Origin: Winogradskyella wichelsiae
Lineage (GTDB): Bacteria; Bacteroidota; Bacteroidia; Flavobacteriales; Flavobacteriaceae
NCBI RefSeq assembly: GCF_013403925.1
Contig: NZ_JABFDJ010000007.1
Coordinates: 186,001 to 250,000, forward strand
Length of the DNA stretch: 64,000 bases
Direction of reading: 5' to 3'
Part shown: positions 35,229-44,116 of the stretch, one piece after another
Position numbering within the stretch: the first letter of the stretch is position 1
Layout: each line of letters opens with the position of its first letter
Notes under the pieces: model-generated
Told to the model about the DNA's origin: nothing
Database searches by the model: none
Seen by the model: only the letters and a program-made list of their open reading frames with translations
Translations under genes and position numbers: made by a program

Positions 35229-36257
35229 ATGTATAAAGCTATAATCAGACCCATTTTATTTTGTTTCGATCCAGAAAAAGTACATTATTTTACTTTTTCA
35301 TTAATCCGAACGTTATCTAAAATACCAGGTGTTAAAAATCTCTTTAAATATTTATATGTTGTTGAAAATAAGCGATTAGAACGTCAGTTGTTTGGTCTCA
35401 CATTTAAAAATCCTGTAGGCTTAGCTGCTGGTTTTGATAAAAATGCAGTACTCTATAATGATCTTGCTAACTTTGGTTTTGGATTTATAGAAATAGGAAC
35501 AGTAACACCAAAAGCGCAAGAAGGAAACCCTAAAAAGCGCTTATTTCGCTTGAAAGAAGATAAAGGTATTATTAACCGAATGGGGTTTAATAATGAAGGT
35601 TTACATGCAGCAATTACTCAACTTAAAAAAAATAAAGGGCAGTTAATTATTGGTGGAAACATTGGAAAAAACACCCAAACACTTCCTGAAGATTATACTA
35701 AAGATTACTTAGAATGCTTTAATGCATTGCATCCTTATGTAGATTATTTTGTGCTTAATGTAAGTTGTCCTAATGTAGGAAGCCATGCTAAATTAAATGA
35801 TAAAGATTATTTATTAGAGTTAATTAGCACAGTTCAAAAAGCAAATACTACATTTAAGAAACAAAGGCCTATTTTATTGAAAATAGCACCCGATTTAAAT
35901 GATGTTCAATTAGATGAAATTATAGCACTTATTGCTGAAACTAATTTAGATGGAGTTATAGCAAGTAATACTTCGGTAGATAGATCTGGATTAAAAGCGT
36001 CTGAAGCGAGGCTAAATGAAATTGGTAATGGAGGTTTAAGTGGTCAGCCAGTAAGGAATAAATCTACAAAAGTGATTCAATATTTAGCAACTAAAAGTAA
36101 TAAGGCTTTTCCTATTATTGGAGTAGGAGGGATTCATTCTGCAGAAGATGCTTTAGAAAAAATAGAAGCTGGTGCAGATTTGGTTCAAGTTTATACTGGT
36201 TTTATTTATGAAGGTCCATCACTAATTAAGCGAATTAATAAGGCTTTATTAAAGTAG
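35229..36257 (+). CDS. pyrD: Dihydroorotate dehydrogenase (quinone), class 2
   Basis: 342 aa from the ATG at 35229. Membrane-associated FMN enzyme of pyrimidine synthesis that passes electrons from dihydroorotate to the quinone pool. The N-terminal helical part ([25 protein letters not shown]) is the class 2 membrane-contact segment. Seen: [65 protein letters not shown] (catalytic Ser region), [37 protein letters not shown]. Followed on the same strand by the LysE and HMG-CoA lyase genes without a visible terminator. Confidence 0.96.
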   Translation: MYKAIIRPILFCFDPEKVHYFTFSLIRTLSKIPGVKNLFKYLYVVENKRLERQLFGLTFKNPVGLAAGFDKNAVLYNDLANFGFGFIEIGTVTPKAQEGNPKKRLFRLKEDKGIINRMGFNNEGLHAAITQLKKNKGQLIIGGNIGKNTQTLPEDYTKDYLECFNALHPYVDYFVLNVSCPNVGSHAKLNDKDYLLELISTVQKANTTFKKQRPILLKIAPDLNDVQLDEIIALIAETNLDGVIASNTSVDRSGLKASEARLNEIGNGGLSGQPVRNKSTKVIQYLATKSNKAFPIIGVGGIHSAEDALEKIEAGADLVQVYTGFIYEGPSLIKRINKALLK

Positions 36258-36313
36258 GAATTCTTCAAAAAGTATATTTATAATAAATTTAATTCTAATC
36301 TTATACTTTATAA

Positions 36314-36931
36314 TTGAATTACGATGTTCTAATATCTTTTGCTTTAGCGACTTCAATTTTGGCCATATCGCCAGGACCAGATAATATTTTTGTTCTAATA
36401 CAAAGTATCACTAGCGGTAAATCTTATGGATTAGCAACCGTTTGTGGATTAATGTCAGGTTGCTTAGTACATACAACACTGCTTGCTTTTGGTGTTTCTG
36501 CAATTATTAAGGCTAATGATCATTTATTTTTTGGTATTAAACTACTAGGTGCTTTTTATCTGTTGTATTTGGCTTATAAAGTTTTTATGTCAGATGCAGA
36601 ACTAAACTTAGAATCTAATATTTCCTCTAAAAGAAGCTTAAAAGGATTATTTGTACAAGGCTTTTTTATGAATGTTTTTAACCCCAAAGTCGCTATCTTT
36701 TTTTTAGCATTTTTCCCTGGGTTTTTATACAGTGAGACACAAAATACTGTAATTCAATTTTATGTTTTAGGTGGTGTTTTTATACTGGTTTCGTTTATTG
36801 TTTTTTCTTCTGTAGCATTGTTAGCAGGCCAAATTAAAACCTATACATTAAAACATAAAAACTCTGGTTTGGTTTTAAAATGGCTTCAAATTGTGGTTTT
36901 TGTTGGGATCGCGATATTCATACTGTTGTAA
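36314..36931 (+). CDS. LysE-family amino-acid exporter, TTG start
   Basis: 205 aa, six helices. The N-terminus MNYDVLISFALATSILAISPGPDNIFVLIQS is the family hallmark and begins at a TTG codon preceded immediately by an in-frame TAA, with no ATG nearby, so TTG must be the start. FFMNVFNPKVAIFFLAFFPGFL is the second hallmark. These carriers export amino acids or metabolites; substrate unknown. Its stop is 3 bp before the HMG-CoA lyase ATG (36935), a likely operon. Confidence 0.9.
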   Translation: MNYDVLISFALATSILAISPGPDNIFVLIQSITSGKSYGLATVCGLMSGCLVHTTLLAFGVSAIIKANDHLFFGIKLLGAFYLLYLAYKVFMSDAELNLESNISSKRSLKGLFVQGFFMNVFNPKVAIFFLAFFPGFLYSETQNTVIQFYVLGGVFILVSFIVFSSVALLAGQIKTYTLKHKNSGLVLKWLQIVVFVGIAIFILL

Positions 36932-36934
36932 AAT

Positions 36935-37822
36935 ATGAAAATGCCTATATTTGACCTAATGAACAAAGCCGTTAAAATAATAGAATGTCCTAGAGATGCT
37001 ATGCAAGGCATTAAGGATTTTATTCCTACAGAAAAGAAAGTTCAGTACATTCAATCTTTACTTCGTGTAGGTTTTGATACTATTGATTTTGGTAGTTTTG
37101 TGTCGCCAAAAGCGATTCCGCAAATGGTAGATACTGCCGAAGTTTTAGCGCAATTAGATTTGAGTAAAACAAAAAGTAAACTACTGGCTATTATTGCTAA
37201 TACTAGAGGTGCAAATGATGCTTCAGCTCACAAAGAAATTGATTATTTAGGGTTTCCGTTTTCAATATCTGAAAATTTTCAGATGAGAAATACGCACAAA
37301 ACCATTGCACAATCTGTGGTTACACTTTCTGAAATTTTAGAAATTGCAGATAAAAGTAATAAAGAAGTTGTAGTCTATATTTCTATGGGATTTGGGAATC
37401 CTTACGGTGATCCTTGGAATGTAGATATTGTAGGAGAGTGGACGGAACGTTTATCTAAAATGGGAGTTCGTATTTTGTCTTTAAGTGATACGGTAGGAAG
37501 TTCTGATCCTGAAAATATAGAATATTTATTTTCAAATTTAATTCCGGCTTATTCTAATATAGAATTTGGAGCACATTTACATACCACACCAACATCTTGG
37601 TTTGAAAAAGTAGATGCAGCTTATAAAGCAGGTTGTCGCCGTTTTGATGGAGCTATACAAGGATTTGGTGGTTGCCCAATGGCAAAAGATGATCTCACAG
37701 GTAATATGCCAACCGAAAGAATGTTTTCATATTTTACGCAGAAAAAAGTGCATGATCTTAATGCCATGTGTTTTGAGAGCTCTTATAATGAAGCGACTAA
37801 GATTTTTAAAAAGTATCATTAA
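36935..37822 (+). CDS. Hydroxymethylglutaryl-CoA lyase
   Basis: 295 aa. DRE-TIM metallolyase that splits HMG-CoA into acetoacetate and acetyl-CoA, the last step of leucine breakdown. Seen: IIECPRDAMQGIKDFIPTEKKVQYIQSLL (the Arg-Asp pair), IDFGSFVSPKAIPQM, ISMGFGNPYGDPW, LSLSDTVGSS, FGAHLHTTPTSW (metal-binding HxH), RRFDGAIQGFGGCPMAKDDLTGNMPTE with the catalytic Cys. Possible starts at 36935, 36941 and 36959; the homologous part begins after the third. Fits functionally with leucine dehydrogenase at 26652, though not linked to it. Confidence 0.93.
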   Translation: MKMPIFDLMNKAVKIIECPRDAMQGIKDFIPTEKKVQYIQSLLRVGFDTIDFGSFVSPKAIPQMVDTAEVLAQLDLSKTKSKLLAIIANTRGANDASAHKEIDYLGFPFSISENFQMRNTHKTIAQSVVTLSEILEIADKSNKEVVVYISMGFGNPYGDPWNVDIVGEWTERLSKMGVRILSLSDTVGSSDPENIEYLFSNLIPAYSNIEFGAHLHTTPTSWFEKVDAAYKAGCRRFDGAIQGFGGCPMAKDDLTGNMPTERMFSYFTQKKVHDLNAMCFESSYNEATKIFKKYH

Positions 37823-37865
37823 AAAGTAAAACCCTCACATATTCTTTGTGAGGGTTTTACTTTTT
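37821..37865. terminator. Bidirectional terminator between HMG-CoA lyase and the VCBS gene
   Basis: A 19-bp stem, AAAAAGTAAAACCCTCACA (37821-37839) with its complement at 37847-37865, between converging genes. Confidence 0.9.
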
Positions 37866-37884
37866 ATTTAATAAAAATAGTTGA

Positions 37885-39330
37885 CTATTTTAAGACTAAT
37901 TTCTTAGTCACACTAGTATTTCCTGAAGTAAACTGTAAGACATAGATACCACTAGCTAATGAAGATAAATCAAGGGATTTATTATAAACACCAGAGTTAG
38001 TATTTAAGCTAGTTTGATATACTTTTTGACCTATGCTAGAATAGATTTTAATTGTATTTAAAGAAGAGCTTAATTGTCCCTCGTCATAAATAAGATTAAC
38101 AGTTTTATCTGTTGTTGGGTTTGGGTAAATTGATAATTGAGTCTTATTCGCAAAATCATCAATGCTTAAACTTTCTTGCTGGTTAGTATACACTTTTGTT
38201 ATTGGCTCATTATCAGTGTTAAGACCGCTTAGAACAAAGTCTAAATCTCCATCATTATCGTAATCTGTCCAATCGGCAGAACTAACGTATGTACCATAAA
38301 TTCCTATTTCAGCATTTGTGTCTTCATATAAAATTCCATTAGTATTTTTATAAAATTTAGCATGTGGAACTGTGTTAGAATCTGCACCAGATAAAAATAG
38401 GTCTAAATCTCCATCATTATCATAGTCTACAAAATTAGAAGCTCCCCAATAAAGTTGCTCTAATGTAACTGTAGTATTTTCTGTAAAGTTTCCGTGCTCA
38501 TCATTGTTATATAATACTGCATAAGGAGCATAAGAAGAATTAAAACCAGATATTAATATATCGATATCTCCATCATTATCATAGTCAGCTGCGCTAGATG
38601 TTGAGAAATATACATCCGCTAATACAGCAGTACTTTCGGTAAAAACAGCAGTTCCGTCATTAATGTATAGTTTTGATTCCGGAATATAGTTGCTACTAAA
38701 TCCCGTAAGTAATACATCTATATTGCCATCATTATTAGCGTCGAATGTGGTAATACTACTATAAGTATTACCAAAAAAGGGAACAGTAGATTCTATAAAT
38801 TCACCTTCCATATTTTGTAAATATAACTTAGCAATATTATCATAGCTATCATCAGTTCCAGTTATAATTATATCATCTAGTCCATCATTATTTAAATCCT
38901 CTATTTTTATTTTTCCATTCGTTGTTCCTGGAATATTTATATTTTGAACTGTATAAGAGCCATTTCCGTCACTTACATATAAACTACTAATACCTTCATC
39001 AGATGCGTTATATCCTATGATGATAAAATCGGTTACACCATCATTATTATAGTCTAATTTTCCTATGGATGAAAAGTAATAAGGATCAATGGTAATAGGT
39101 AATAATCCTATACTCCCTGATTGATATGAATAGAGTGCTGAAAAAGCCTCATAGTTAGTGTCATATCCAGAAATCAATAATTCATCTTTACCAGTTTTAT
39201 CTATATCTATCCATTTTGCTTCTCCGTATAAAATACCTGTTAAATTTATTTCAGTATTTTCAGTAAATTGTTGAGAATATGTGTTCTGTAATAGTGTAAT
39301 GAATGCTATTAGTATGAAGAGTTTTTTCAT
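37885..39330 (-). CDS. Secreted VCBS/FG-GAP repeat protein with T9SS sorting domain
   Basis: 481 aa. Signal peptide (cut near residue 19-20), then seven repeats with a period near 52 residues, each with a (D/N)-x-D-x-(N/D)-G-x-x-D calcium-loop-like core near 42, 93, 145, 196, 249, 302 and 356. These are FG-GAP/VCBS blades that would make a seven-bladed propeller. The C-terminal ~80 residues are a type A T9SS sorting domain (YPNPTTDK...GIYVLQFTSG...KKLVLK), so it is exported across the outer membrane. A Fur-like palindrome (39345-39359) lies 14 bp upstream of the start. Role in the haem cluster is inferred from position and the shared palindrome. Confidence 0.88.
   Translation of the reverse strand: MKKLFILIAFITLLQNTYSQQFTENTEINLTGILYGEAKWIDIDKTGKDELLISGYDTNYEAFSALYSYQSGSIGLLPITIDPYYFSSIGKLDYNNDGVTDFIIIGYNASDEGISSLYVSDGNGSYTVQNINIPGTTNGKIKIEDLNNDGLDDIIITGTDDSYDNIAKLYLQNMEGEFIESTVPFFGNTYSSITTFDANNDGNIDVLLTGFSSNYIPESKLYINDGTAVFTESTAVLADVYFSTSSAADYDNDGDIDILISGFNSSYAPYAVLYNNDEHGNFTENTTVTLEQLYWGASNFVDYDNDGDLDLFLSGADSNTVPHAKFYKNTNGILYEDTNAEIGIYGTYVSSADWTDYDNDGDLDFVLSGLNTDNEPITKVYTNQQESLSIDDFANKTQLSIYPNPTTDKTVNLIYDEGQLSSSLNTIKIYSSIGQKVYQTSLNTNSGVYNKSLDLSSLASGIYVLQFTSGNTSVTKKLVLK
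37889..38035 (-). repeat. T9SS sorting-domain DNA repeat, copy 1
   Basis: The end of the VCBS gene, encoding GVYNKSLDLSSLASGIYV and flanks, is close to 90 percent identical by eye to 39433-39580 in the neighbouring gene. Confidence 0.75.
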
Positions 39331-39344
39331 AATATTAACTTTAT

Positions 39345-39359
39345 TTAGAATGATTCTAA
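39345..39359. promoter_or_regulatory. Fur-like palindrome upstream of the VCBS gene
   Basis: TTAGAAT-G-ATTCTAA, a perfect 7-1-7 inverted repeat, the geometry of Fur boxes. Similar sites lie at 40702-40718 and 44050-44072. Confidence 0.5.
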
Positions 39360-39373
39360 GGTTTGTTTTTTTG

Positions 39374-39406
39374 AAAAAAAGAGAAGAGTTTGAATTAACT
39401 CTTCTC
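39374..39406 (-). terminator. Terminator after the T9SS HmuY-like gene
   Basis: GAGAAGAGTT (39381-39390) pairs with AACTCTTCTC (39397-39406). On the minus strand the T-run is 39374-39380. Confidence 0.8.
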
Positions 39407-39430
39407 GATTTGTTGATTAATTAATTGAGG

Positions 39431-40684
39431 TTATTTTAAAATAAGTTTCTTAGTGACACTATTATTTCCAGAAGTAAACTGTAAGACATAAATACCGCTA
39501 GCTAACGAAGACAAATCAAGGGATTTATTATAAAACCCTGAGTTAGTATTTAAGTTCGTTTGATATACTTTTTGACCTGTAGTTGAGAAAATAGCGACTT
39601 CATTGTTATTTGAAGCTAATGTATTTACATCATAAACTAAATTTACTTTTTTGTCTGTTGTAGGATTTGGATACATTCCGAAAGCAACAGAACTATTTAC
39701 ATCTTCTATGCTTAAAGCATTCGTTACATTTTCAAAAGCAAAAGAAAGATTTCCTGTACCGCTTCCTTCAAAGGCAGTAAAATATAATCTGTAAATAGTG
39801 TCGTCTGAATATTTTATGTAATAAGCCTGATTAGAGCTTACATCGTAAGCCCAAGCGTCATTTAATGTTTTCCAGTCGTAACCAATTGTATTTATTTCAT
39901 CAGAATAAGTTAATGTTGGATTTGCTAGCATACCACTTGGCTCATCGTTCTGCGCTACAGTAACTTCATCACTATGTAAAACACCTGTAACAGGATAAAA
40001 AAGACTAGCATCTCCAAAATAATCTGTTGCATATTTCGTAAATACAAAATCCCAATCAGCAATAGCAGGTTCTGCCACAACTTCTTCATCATTTTGTAAA
40101 GAATAGTAATTAAATTTATTATCAGGATTGTTTGTATTTGAAAGTGTTACGGTTTGGTCTTCACTCCAAGTTGAAGTTTCGGCATTCCAAGTCGCATATT
40201 TAAAGGTGTAACCAGCAGCATAACTTTCATTAATGAATTTTCTATAAGTTCCGTCTGCATATTTTAAAACAAATACAATAGATCCTACCACAGCATGAGT
40301 TGCAGGGTTGTATTCACCAAAACCATAAGAGGCTGAACCTTGTTCAAAAGCACCAGCACTCCAAGTGGTTTCACTGTTTTGAAGTGCTGTCCAATTAGCT
40401 TCGTTTGTTACATCAATAGAACTATAGCTTGTGGCAGTGTTTGCCGCTTCAAAGACTTCAATACCTGCACCACTGTTTACACGCATTCCAAAATCAAAAG
40501 CACTTGTCCTTAAAAAAGCGATATCCCAAGAGCTTGCTGTAAATGAGGTTGCTGTTTCTGTACTTAACTTATAATAAACTTGATCTGAATAAGATGGTTG
40601 CATTGATAAATTAACAACGGTTTCTTGTGCGTTAGCAGAAATACAGAGTAATACTACGGTTAAAAATTGTAAAATTGTTTTCAT
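39431..40684 (-). CDS. HmuY-like secreted protein with T9SS sorting domain
   Basis: 417 aa. Signal peptide ending at NAQ (residue 20). An HmuY-like region has two marker strands, SSWDIAFLRT (Trp53) and ADWDFVFTKY (Trp212), as in haem-binding HmuY. The last ~80 residues are a type A T9SS sorting domain almost identical to that of the VCBS protein. HmuY of Porphyromonas is a lipoprotein haemophore; here the family is combined with T9SS export, so it may be cell-surface or released. Only two His (131 and about 236) lie before the sorting domain, so haem ligands are uncertain. Preceded by a Fur-like site (40702-40718) and followed by its own terminator. Confidence 0.85.
   Translation of the reverse strand: MKTILQFLTVVLLCISANAQETVVNLSMQPSYSDQVYYKLSTETATSFTASSWDIAFLRTSAFDFGMRVNSGAGIEVFEAANTATSYSSIDVTNEANWTALQNSETTWSAGAFEQGSASYGFGEYNPATHAVVGSIVFVLKYADGTYRKFINESYAAGYTFKYATWNAETSTWSEDQTVTLSNTNNPDNKFNYYSLQNDEEVVAEPAIADWDFVFTKYATDYFGDASLFYPVTGVLHSDEVTVAQNDEPSGMLANPTLTYSDEINTIGYDWKTLNDAWAYDVSSNQAYYIKYSDDTIYRLYFTAFEGSGTGNLSFAFENVTNALSIEDVNSSVAFGMYPNPTTDKKVNLVYDVNTLASNNNEVAIFSTTGQKVYQTNLNTNSGFYNKSLDLSSLASGIYVLQFTSGNNSVTKKLILK
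39433..39580 (-). repeat. T9SS sorting-domain DNA repeat, copy 2
   Basis: Partner of 37889-38035; the shared stretch includes GFYNKSLDLSSLASGIYV and the KVYQT segment. Upstream of it the two proteins are unrelated. Confidence 0.75.
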
Positions 40685-40701
40685 GATATTTATTTTAATT
40701 A

Positions 40702-40718
40702 TTTATAATGATTCTAAA
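40702..40718. promoter_or_regulatory. Fur-like palindrome upstream of the T9SS HmuY-like gene
   Basis: TTTATAAT-G-ATTCTAAA, an 8-1-8 repeat with one mismatch, 17 bp before the ATG. The block AATGATTCTAA(G/A)GTTTG and a following T-run are shared with the VCBS promoter. Confidence 0.5.
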
Positions 40719-40733
40719 GTTTGATTTTTTTGT

Positions 40734-40765
40734 TAAAAAAAAGAGCAGCGAACTACTCTTTTTTT
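40734..40765 (-). terminator. Terminator after the HmuY lipoprotein gene
   Basis: AAGAG (40741-40745) and adjoining A-run pair with CTCTT plus T-run (40756-40765), 15 bp after the stop at 40780 on the minus strand. Confidence 0.6.
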
Positions 40766-40779
40766 AATATAGAAAAGGT

Positions 40780-41865
40780 TTATTGTAATAAGCTGTAGAT
40801 AAATTTTGGATGACCACGTTCTCCTGCTTCATTTGTTAAAGCTAAAAACTGGACTTTATAATAATTTCCGAAGGAATCATTTACGATATAAAACACATTA
40901 TCTTTTAAAGTAGGTAAACTGTCTGGTCCACCACCATTTCTCCAAGAACTACCAACATTTCGTTGATCGCTATCAAAGGCAATATTCGTAATATTTGCTA
41001 ATGTGAAGTTGTCATAAGTGTAATCGGTAGTTTCAGTATCAATCATGTATGAAAGAGCTCCACCTTTAGTATTTGTAACCACAAAATCAGAATAGCCATA
41101 AGAGCCATAACCTTCAATTTCATTTGTGAAAACAGTAAAGTTTAAATCCCAATCGTTTTTAATAGGTTCAACATTCACTTCATTTTCTGTATTAAAGCTA
41201 AAGAAGGTGAAATTGTAACTACTATTTTTAGAAATATTGACCTCTTGATATGTTGTGTCATCTAAATCTGCATATTGCAAAACATAGTCATCGTCATTTC
41301 TTAGAACTCTAATTTTTTTCCATCCTCTAGCATCTCCTGCTACAGCAACACTTCCTGTTGAAGCAGCTTCTGTACCAACTTCAAAACCTAAGTTGACTAG
41401 GTAAACGGGATTACTTTCATCTGTTTCAGATATATTTTCAATTGCAGTTTCTGTTATTTGACCATAAGGTGCATCAACAAACTCAATATTTTCAGCATCA
41501 AAAGTTCCTACAGCTACCTGTGGTTGTAATTCTTGTACCTCTACAGAAGTAGAGTTTACACTATTAATATCTGTAGAAGATAGTGCTGCAGTTGCCATGT
41601 AAATAGAACCATTAATTGCAACTCTAAAATCTGAGCCTGAGTAAAATCCTAAATCCCAAGAATCACGTTGTACAACAGTTGTAGCACTTGTACTTAGGTC
41701 TACATAAACTTGATTTTGCTCATTAGAGCCTCCAATTTCAGGTTCTATTGTAGCACCCTCAATAACAATAGTTATTGGACCAGACGCATTATCATCATCA
41801 CTGCTGCAACTAGAGAGTGGAATAATACAGAGGCATAATGCCAATTTTAAAAATTTATTTATCAT
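40780..41865 (-). CDS. HmuY-family lipoprotein, probable surface haem-binding protein
   Basis: 361 aa. Lipoprotein signal with lipobox LSSC (Cys20) followed by an acidic SSDDD, the pattern that sends Bacteroidota lipoproteins to the surface. HmuY marker strands are RDSWDLGFYSGSDFRVAINGS (Trp70) and NDWDLNFTVF (Trp239). There is just one His (about residue 353), so the two-His haem ligation of Porphyromonas HmuY cannot apply; Met or other ligands, or another substrate, are possible. It starts 11 bp after the TonB receptor stop, surely one operon with it. Confidence 0.87.
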   Translation of the reverse strand: MINKFLKLALCLCIIPLSSCSSDDDNASGPITIVIEGATIEPEIGGSNEQNQVYVDLSTSATTVVQRDSWDLGFYSGSDFRVAINGSIYMATAALSSTDINSVNSTSVEVQELQPQVAVGTFDAENIEFVDAPYGQITETAIENISETDESNPVYLVNLGFEVGTEAASTGSVAVAGDARGWKKIRVLRNDDDYVLQYADLDDTTYQEVNISKNSSYNFTFFSFNTENEVNVEPIKNDWDLNFTVFTNEIEGYGSYGYSDFVVTNTKGGALSYMIDTETTDYTYDNFTLANITNIAFDSDQRNVGSSWRNGGGPDSLPTLKDNVFYIVNDSFGNYYKVQFLALTNEAGERGHPKFIYSLLQ

Positions 41866-41876
41866 AATGTTAGTGT

Positions 41877-44015
41877 TTAAAAATTTAAATTATATAAAAG
41901 TTTGAGGTAAAAAGATCTTCCATAACCCAATAAAAGAGAGCTGCTATCTGTTGTGTGTGTGCCACCACTAGACGCATTATTTACATTAACAGAGGTAACA
42001 TCTAAAAGGTTTCTACCTCCTAGTGTAACATCAAGTTTATTATTATAGAATGATTTTCTTACAGAGGCATCTAACCAACTGTAAGGATCTGTTTTAGCTT
42101 TAGAGAATATAGAATTTCCATCTGTATCAACGTCAGTAGAAAGGTATTGTTCTTGCGCTCCATTATATTTTAATAATAATGAAAAAGAGGTATCCCAAGG
42201 TTCAATAAAATAAGAAGCACTTGTATTAATTTGAATGTTGTAAAGAAAATCATCGTTACCATTAACTTCGTCACTATTTATTCTAGAAATACCTTGAAAA
42301 GTAGCGCCTAAACTTATTGAAAGTTGATTTGCTCTAAGGGTGTTTTCTAGAGTAGTACTCCAAAGTTTAAATTTGTCTATGTTTATATATTGATACTGAA
42401 GAGGTGTTGCATTAACAACAGCTAAATCTATACGATCTGTAACATCAACATAACTGAATTTTAAATTGTTGACTAAAGAATAATCGTTGATCCAACTTCT
42501 TTTTTTTAAATTAATAAAAGCAGAAAAACCATTTTCGGGCTTTAAGTTTTCATTTCCTTGAACATCGTGATTAGAGTCTACAAAATAATAATATAATTCT
42601 TCAAAATTAGGGACTCTGTAAGATGTTCCAATATTAGCTCTAAGTTCAAAACCATTGTCCATTAGGTACCTCGCATTTAGTGACCCCATTAATTTCGATT
42701 TAAACATGGTATTATATTCATAACGTAAACCAGGTCTTAGTAAAAACTTGTCGGAAAGATTTAATTCCGAAGATCCAAAAAAGGCCGTATTTGTTTGTGT
42801 GTTGGTTTTGTCTTCTTGTGTTACATTCCCCGTGGCTTGTGTATCAAAACCTTCAATAAAACGTGCTTCGTAGCCTAATTGAAAATCATAAAAATCGCTT
42901 TGTATTAAATTTCCAATAGTACCCTTAGAAAATAGAACTTTACTAGACTGATAAGTTTCATCAGTTTCATTACTTCGTTGTTGACTTAAGATATAATAGT
43001 TAAATTCATTTAAATCACGCTCTTGTTGTTGATAAGATAGTGATGCATTGTAATGCGCACCAGAATTTAATTGTCCATCAATGTTAAGGTTATTTATAAA
43101 TCTATTAGTTGTAAAAATGCGGTCTGTAGCAGAAGGATTGCTTGTTTGAGCATCTGTATCTATATTGGCTCTTACTGATGAATCATAATAATTAATTTGC
43201 TCATTAAAGTATTCAAATTTGTAGACTAAATTAAAGTTGTTTCCTTTGTAATTGATTAGAGCATTGGTGTTTAATTGTTGTTTTGGCAACCATTCGTAAC
43301 CTCTTAATCCATCATTTTGATAGTAACTTTTGCCTTCACGATTATTTAAGAAACCTGTAAAATCATTTCGGTTAGCACCAATTTTCACCATCCATTTTTC
43401 ATTGATATTATGTCCAACACTTAAAGATTGTATGTGCCTACCTTTATTAAATAATTCATATTCATCACTAACAGTCTCTTCTTGTACATAAGCGCTAATA
43501 CTCCAGTTATGGTCAATTGCTTTTTTAGTAATAATATTTATAACACCAGAAACAGCATTTGCACCATACTCAACTCCCATAGCACCTTCTACAATCTCTA
43601 TACGCTCTATGTCATCGAGATTTATTTGTGTTAAGTCTATAGCGTTCCCAAAACTGTTGTCACCGACCATTGGGATATTATCTATTAAAATATTGAAGTA
43701 TTGTGAGTCTAAACCAAAGAAAGAAATTGTAGAACGTCCTGTTTGGGCATTCGGAATAATATTAAGATTTAAATTAAAATTTAAAAGATCTGCAAGATTG
43801 TTTGCAGCAACTTGATCAATTTGTTTTCTATCAATAACAATGACGTTATGCACTGATTTTTTAATAGAAGTTGGGTTGTATTGTCCTGTAACAATTACCT
43901 CTTCCAAAGATTCTGTTTTTGTACTATCTACTGTGGTCTCTTTTTTTTGGGAGAAAGACCACGAAAAGAAAATAATTGAAAAATAAATGGATATTTTATT
44001 TTTATTTAGACTCAT
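41877..44015 (-). CDS. TonB-dependent outer-membrane receptor, haem/siderophore type (HmuR-like)
   Basis: 712 aa. N-terminal signal (residues 1-22). Plug domain about 35-160 with LEEVIVTGQYNPTSIKKSVHNVIVIDRKQIDQVAANNLADLL and IERIEIVEGAMGVEYGANAVSGVINIITKK. The rest is a 22-strand barrel ending GRSFYLKLLYNLNF with terminal Phe. It pairs with the HmuY lipoprotein downstream, as HmuR does with HmuY, so it probably brings in haem or a related iron source with energy from TonB. No carboxypeptidase-like N-terminal domain is present, which argues against a SusC role. The first gene of the minus-strand unit; its promoter overlaps a Fur-like site. Confidence 0.92.
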   Translation of the reverse strand: MSLNKNKISIYFSIIFFSWSFSQKKETTVDSTKTESLEEVIVTGQYNPTSIKKSVHNVIVIDRKQIDQVAANNLADLLNFNLNLNIIPNAQTGRSTISFFGLDSQYFNILIDNIPMVGDNSFGNAIDLTQINLDDIERIEIVEGAMGVEYGANAVSGVINIITKKAIDHNWSISAYVQEETVSDEYELFNKGRHIQSLSVGHNINEKWMVKIGANRNDFTGFLNNREGKSYYQNDGLRGYEWLPKQQLNTNALINYKGNNFNLVYKFEYFNEQINYYDSSVRANIDTDAQTSNPSATDRIFTTNRFINNLNIDGQLNSGAHYNASLSYQQQERDLNEFNYYILSQQRSNETDETYQSSKVLFSKGTIGNLIQSDFYDFQLGYEARFIEGFDTQATGNVTQEDKTNTQTNTAFFGSSELNLSDKFLLRPGLRYEYNTMFKSKLMGSLNARYLMDNGFELRANIGTSYRVPNFEELYYYFVDSNHDVQGNENLKPENGFSAFINLKKRSWINDYSLVNNLKFSYVDVTDRIDLAVVNATPLQYQYINIDKFKLWSTTLENTLRANQLSISLGATFQGISRINSDEVNGNDDFLYNIQINTSASYFIEPWDTSFSLLLKYNGAQEQYLSTDVDTDGNSIFSKAKTDPYSWLDASVRKSFYNNKLDVTLGGRNLLDVTSVNVNNASSGGTHTTDSSSLLLGYGRSFYLKLLYNLNF

Positions 44016-44032
44016 TCTTGATAAATTTGTCG

Positions 44033-44072
44033 CAAATATATAATCTTATTTTAATTGATTCTAAATAAGAAT
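44033..44072. promoter_or_regulatory. Divergent promoter region of the haem island with Fur-like half-sites
   Basis: For the receptor gene the -7 box reads TATATTTG on the minus strand (44033-44040). Next to it, ATTCTAA (44058-44064) matches the half-site of the other two Fur-like palindromes and also pairs with AGAAT (44068-44072) in ATTCTaaataAGAAT. A bound repressor could affect both directions. Confidence 0.45.
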
Positions 44073-44116
44073 AGTTTTTTTTAATTTTTTTCAAACTCAA
44101 TAATAAAATCTAAAAG

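Noticed and set aside
38240-39060. CRISPR-like recurring ccatcattat motifs
   Set aside because: They are the coding DNA of VCBS repeats, in frame with about 156-bp spacing; not short direct repeats with spacers.
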